DNA of 64,000 nt, from assembly GCA_024230295.1 (NCBI GenBank), contig JAAERN010000032.1:1-64000 (forward strand), written 5' to 3'. Shown piece after piece: positions 60,439-64,000 of the stretch. Position 1 is the first letter of the stretch. Each line of letters opens with the position of its first letter. Source of the stretch: Planctomycetota bacterium. GTDB lineage: Bacteria; Planctomycetota; Phycisphaerae; Phycisphaerales; SM1A02. The position numbers were made by a program, and so were the translations under genes. The notes beneath the pieces were generated by a model. That model worked only from the letters and a program-made list of their open reading frames with translations. It ran no database searches and had not been told where the DNA came from.

Positions 60439-60883
60439 AGAATCGACGAAGTAGTTCGGCACATTCGTCGGCAAGCACGCCACCCGTTCCCTCGAGGCGG
60501 TGGTTCAGCCTTGGGTCTGCATGGATCTCGTAGAGTGAACGGCAGGCGCCGGCCTTGGCGTCGTCGGCGCCCCAGACAACGCGGTTCAGCCGAGCGTTCA
60601 CCATTGCTCCTGCGCACATAGGGCAGGGCTCGAGGGTGACTGCCATGGCACACTCATGCAGTCTCCACATTCCAAGCCGCGCGCCCGCGGCTCGCATGGC
60701 GACGACTTCGGCGTGCGCGGTCGGATCGTTGTCGATTTCGCGACGGTTGGCGCCCTCGCCCAGGATTTCATCGCCCCGGTAGATGACGGCACCAACGGGG
60801 ATATCGCCACGTTCAGCGGCTTCCTCCGCGAGTTCGATGGCCCGTTGCATCATCCTGACATCGAGCCCGGAGGCATCCGTCAT
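60416..60883 (-). CDS. tadA: tRNA(adenine34) deaminase TadA
   Basis: PTAHAEVVAMRAAG and TLEPCPMCAGAMVNARLNRVVWGADDAKAGA. Confidence 0.93.
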   Translation of the reverse strand: MTDASGLDVRMMQRAIELAEEAAERGDIPVGAVIYRGDEILGEGANRREIDNDPTAHAEVVAMRAAGARLGMWRLHECAMAVTLEPCPMCAGAMVNARLNRVVWGADDAKAGACRSLYEIHADPRLNHRLEGTGGVLADECAELLRRFFKSRRSP

Positions 60884-61884
60884 GCCGCTTCGTCCCCATC
60901 ACGCTGCTGTTTTCCGACGATTCGATCGACCGGAAGTGTTGCAACCAACACAATCCCAAACTCATACAGGGCATACAGCGGAACGAGCATGAGAAGCATC
61001 GAGAATGCGTCGGCCGGTGTGGTAATTGCCGAGACCATGGCGCAGACAAGGAACGCCCACTTTCGCTTACCGCGCAGCATCGGCGCATTGAGTAGTCCCA
61101 GCCAGCCTCCGAGCAAAAGTACCAGCGGAAGTTGGAAGGCCAATGACACGCCCAGCAGCAGGGCCAATACGAAGTTCACGTAGGACGAGAGTTGAAACAC
61201 TTGCGTGACAGCACTTCGGCCCTGCAGTGGAGTCTGAAGAATTTGAACGTGATCCGGTGCATCCGACTGTACGGCAATGCGCAGCGTCGTCCCATCGGCA
61301 CTTACCCAGAATTGACCGGGCACCGCAGTTTCGGGAGGCTTCTCAAGAATTGGTATGACCAGCGCCGAGTCGGCCCCGGTCGCGGCAGGAATCAGTTGCG
61401 GCGGCACGTCGACGCCGCGCGTGATGAGCATGAGCACCTGCAGCATCAACGGAAGCATGACAAAGTACATGACGGCGATACCGACAAGTGTCAGGATGCC
61501 GCTTCCTGGAAGCAGCAGATATACAAATCGGCGTTCGCGGGGATACAGCCCCGGTCCGACGAAGAGCCATGCTTGCCAAAGTAGCCAGGGCAGTGACAGC
61601 ACCAGTGCCAGTACGACGCTGAGTTTCAATTCGAGCATCAAGAACTCGGGGGGGCTCAGAACCTGCACTTCCGGCGGAAAGCCCCACGCAAGTTGAACGC
61701 GCTGCAAGGGAAGAAGCAGCCATTCGATCAGAATGTGCGCAGCGAAGAAGATCAGAATCGAGAGCGGCAGCGGCACAATAATCGCTGCAATGACGCGTCG
61801 GCGAAGTTCCTCAAGATGATCGCCAAGACTCATCGTGTAGTCCGAGGGATCTTTGGGAAGTCGTACTTGTCGTTCGTCAGCCAT
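60880..61884 (-). CDS. tatC: Sec-independent (Tat) protein translocase TatC with enlarged periplasmic loop
   Basis: SLGDHLEELRRRVIAAI, LPWLLWQAWLFVGPGLYPRERRF, SSYVNFVLALLLGVSLAFQLP. Confidence 0.92.
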   Translation of the reverse strand: MADERQVRLPKDPSDYTMSLGDHLEELRRRVIAAIIVPLPLSILIFFAAHILIEWLLLPLQRVQLAWGFPPEVQVLSPPEFLMLELKLSVVLALVLSLPWLLWQAWLFVGPGLYPRERRFVYLLLPGSGILTLVGIAVMYFVMLPLMLQVLMLITRGVDVPPQLIPAATGADSALVIPILEKPPETAVPGQFWVSADGTTLRIAVQSDAPDHVQILQTPLQGRSAVTQVFQLSSYVNFVLALLLGVSLAFQLPLVLLLGGWLGLLNAPMLRGKRKWAFLVCAMVSAITTPADAFSMLLMLVPLYALYEFGIVLVATLPVDRIVGKQQRDGDEAA

Positions 61885-62828
61885 CAGGGATCGGTTCTTG
61901 CTGGAGCCGTCTCAACGCCCGGCGTATCGAGCCTCGGGTCGGGGAGCGCCGATTGAATTGCTTCGAGATGTGTGCGGACATCATCCGATACGTCGCTCGG
62001 CGCGACAATTTGAACGACGGCGTAGAGGTCACCCGGGTCGCCATTTGGCCGCGTAATTCCCTGTCCGCGAATTCGCAGACGAGTGCCTGACGAACTGCCA
62101 GGAGGAATTCGAACGGTCACCGAGCCTTTCATGAGTGATACGTTCACACTCGTTCCGATCGCAGCTTCTGCGATGGTGATTGGGATATCGACCAGAAGGT
62201 CGGCCCCCTGACGTGTGAAGTAGGGGTGGCCGCCCACATGAATAGTGACAATCAAATCTCCACGATCGCCTCCAGCGGATCCGGCACCGCCGCGGCCTCG
62301 GAGGCGAAGTTTCGCACCGTCATCGATTCCTGCTGGAATCTGCACATCGAACTTTGTGCCGTCATCCAAATCAACATGTTCGGTTCCACCCAGCGCGGCC
62401 GTTCGAAATGTGACGGTGATCGTTCTGGTCTGATCTATTCCACGCCGTGGGGCAGGGCGGCTCGTCCCGCGGCCCTGTTGGCCGAACCCTCCAGGGGCTG
62501 CGCCTCCGCCGAACATTTGCTCGAAGATGTCACTGAACTCGGATGGATCGACCTGCTGGCCTCCCCATCCGCCACCAACCCCCCCGGCACCCGTCGAAGC
62601 CCCGGGCCCCCCGACGCGGCCGAACCGGTCGTATGCGGCTCGCTTCTCAGTATCTGAGAGGACTTCGTAGGCCTCTTGGACCTCAGCGAACTTCTTGTCA
62701 GCATCCGCCTCGGTGCTGACGTCTGGATGGTGTGTTCGCGCAAGTTTGCGGTAGGCCGTGCGGATTTCATCATCCGTGGCTGTACGGGGAATGCCGAGTA
62801 CTTCGTATGGATCTCGCTCAAGGGACAT
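61884..62828 (-). CDS. DnaJ/CbpA-type co-chaperone (no zinc finger)
   Basis: J domain RDPYEVLGIPRTATDDEIRTAYRKLARTHHPDV; G-rich linker; C-terminal DnaJ substrate-binding domain. Confidence 0.92.
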   Translation of the reverse strand: MSLERDPYEVLGIPRTATDDEIRTAYRKLARTHHPDVSTEADADKKFAEVQEAYEVLSDTEKRAAYDRFGRVGGPGASTGAGGVGGGWGGQQVDPSEFSDIFEQMFGGGAAPGGFGQQGRGTSRPAPRRGIDQTRTITVTFRTAALGGTEHVDLDDGTKFDVQIPAGIDDGAKLRLRGRGGAGSAGGDRGDLIVTIHVGGHPYFTRQGADLLVDIPITIAEAAIGTSVNVSLMKGSVTVRIPPGSSSGTRLRIRGQGITRPNGDPGDLYAVVQIVAPSDVSDDVRTHLEAIQSALPDPRLDTPGVETAPARTDP

Positions 62829-62885
62829 GGGAATGGCAGGATATCTCAGCGAGGCAGTGCTGTTGGTTCAGGTAATCTCTATGGG

Positions 62886-63578
62886 ATGAAGTCCACGCCA
62901 GCGGTCGTACTTGTCTCAGGAGGATTGGATTCTGCCACCGTGCTCGCCTTGGCAGCCCGTGATCATCCCTCCATGATTGCCCTGACCTTCGAGTATGGGC
63001 AACGGCACTCCCACGAACTCTCGTGTGCGGCGTCGATCTGCCGGAATCAGGGCGTGAGCGACCATCGAGTCATTCCACTCGATGCCTCGCTGCTCGCGGG
63101 CTCGGCTCTGACGGGAGGTGGTGAAATCCCGCGACCTGAGTCGATCGAGGTGATCGGATCGACAATTCCGGACACCTATGTGCCTGCGAGGAATACAGTC
63201 TTTCTTTCAATGGCATTGGCTGTGGCTGAAATCGCCGGGGCTGCGGACATCTACATTGGAGCCAATGCGATCGACTTCAGCGGATACCCCGACTGCCGAC
63301 CTGAGTTCATTTCGGCGTTCCAAACCATGGCGAGGCTCGCAACCAAGTGCGGCGTCGAGGGCGTGCCGCTGTCAATCATGACGCCACTGATCAATATGAC
63401 CAAGGCGGAAATCATTCAGTGCGGTATTGACATGGGCGTCGATTATTCGATGACCAGCAGTTGTTACGATCCAAGTGACTCTGGCCAGCCGTGTGGTTCG
63501 TGTGAGTCGTGTCTGCTTCGAGCCGAGGGATTCGCTGAGGCGGGTGTCGTGGATCCGCTTGTGGGAGCCAGTGTATGA
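62886..63578 (+). CDS. queC: 7-cyano-7-deazaguanine synthase QueC
   Basis: VVLVSGGLDSATVLALA, YVPARNTVFLSMALA, CYDPSDSGQPCGSCESCLLRAEGF. Confidence 0.96.
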   Translation: MKSTPAVVLVSGGLDSATVLALAARDHPSMIALTFEYGQRHSHELSCAASICRNQGVSDHRVIPLDASLLAGSALTGGGEIPRPESIEVIGSTIPDTYVPARNTVFLSMALAVAEIAGAADIYIGANAIDFSGYPDCRPEFISAFQTMARLATKCGVEGVPLSIMTPLINMTKAEIIQCGIDMGVDYSMTSSCYDPSDSGQPCGSCESCLLRAEGFAEAGVVDPLVGASV

Positions 63579-64000
63579 CGCGATTCATAGCAGCCACCTT
63601 TCTTGTTCTTGCTGCTTGCGGCCACAGCGACATGCCGGACACGCGTGAGGGCATCGTTCGCTGGGCGCGAAATTGTGGCAACCAGTTGCTGGTCGATGTA
63701 AGAGATTGGTACGACGGTCTTCCTAGCGGCCTCTCGTCCGAGCGAGTTGATATTGAAGTGCAGGCAATGTTTGTCGGCGCAGGGCGATTCAAGACGACGC
63801 AGGTCGTGCTTGATCGAGCTGGAGTTCCCGTGGGTGTCACCTGGGATCAACGATTCTGGGATTCGGCAGGACGCGTTATGCCGGAGGCCGAGGTGCGTAT
63901 ATGGAAAGTATGGTCTGCCTCGGTGCTCAATTCGGCCATGGTTTCGGCAGGGCTCTACGCCCCAAAGGATTGGCGCGATGCATCCGCGAAACCCGTTGTT
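63575..64000 (+). CDS. Putative lipoprotein, 3' truncated by window edge
   Basis: ATGA overlap with queC stop; open to window end; MTRFIAATFLVLAACGHSDMPD with lipobox LAAC; not in the ORF track because no stop is reached. Confidence 0.7.
   Translation, partial: MTRFIAATFLVLAACGHSDMPDTREGIVRWARNCGNQLLVDVRDWYDGLPSGLSSERVDIEVQAMFVGAGRFKTTQVVLDRAGVPVGVTWDQRFWDSAGRVMPEAEVRIWKVWSASVLNSAMVSAGLYAPKDWRDASAKPVV

Overview
GC-rich bacterial chromosomal window that reads as Planctomycetes (Phycisphaerae-like). The lineage is inferred from the family mix: GC-type dockerin secreted proteins, an L-sorbosone-dehydrogenase-like beta-propeller, and many divergent housekeeping genes. Most of it is housekeeping: phosphomannomutase-type mutase (5' truncated), pdxJ, phoU, UDPGP-family uridylyltransferase, tandem DedA, truA, dut, moaA, a sufB-C-D-S-T operon divergent from a SufA/ErpA-like gene, hpnH, rpmI-rplT, prfB, rpsO-pnp, ndk, rsmB-metK, truD, a dnaJ-like-tatC-tadA operon and queC. 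No tRNA, rRNA, CRISPR array, transposase or phage gene was recognised. Main points for follow-up: (1) adjacent genes for both subunits of an archaeal/eukaryotic-type DNA topoisomerase VI, with Lys-rich tails; (2) prfB needs a +1 programmed frameshift at CTTTGAC, which the ORF track does not show, and the usual upstream SD-like stimulator appears absent; (3) a tight secreted-protein operon (metzincin protease, collagen-like protein, GC-type dockerin protein) ending in a strong terminator; (4) several GC-type dockerin proteins, including a 5-CxxCH cytochrome, plus a decayed dockerin remnant; (5) a small interspersed element seen at three intergenic sites (CAGNAGR-like heptads next to an imperfect palindrome); (6) an adenylate-kinase-like protein with an altered P-loop fused to a deoxyribosyltransferase-like domain; (7) a TatC with a large periplasmic-loop insertion; (8) a histidine kinase convergent with an ANTAR response regulator. 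All family calls come from reading motifs in the translations; no database search was run.
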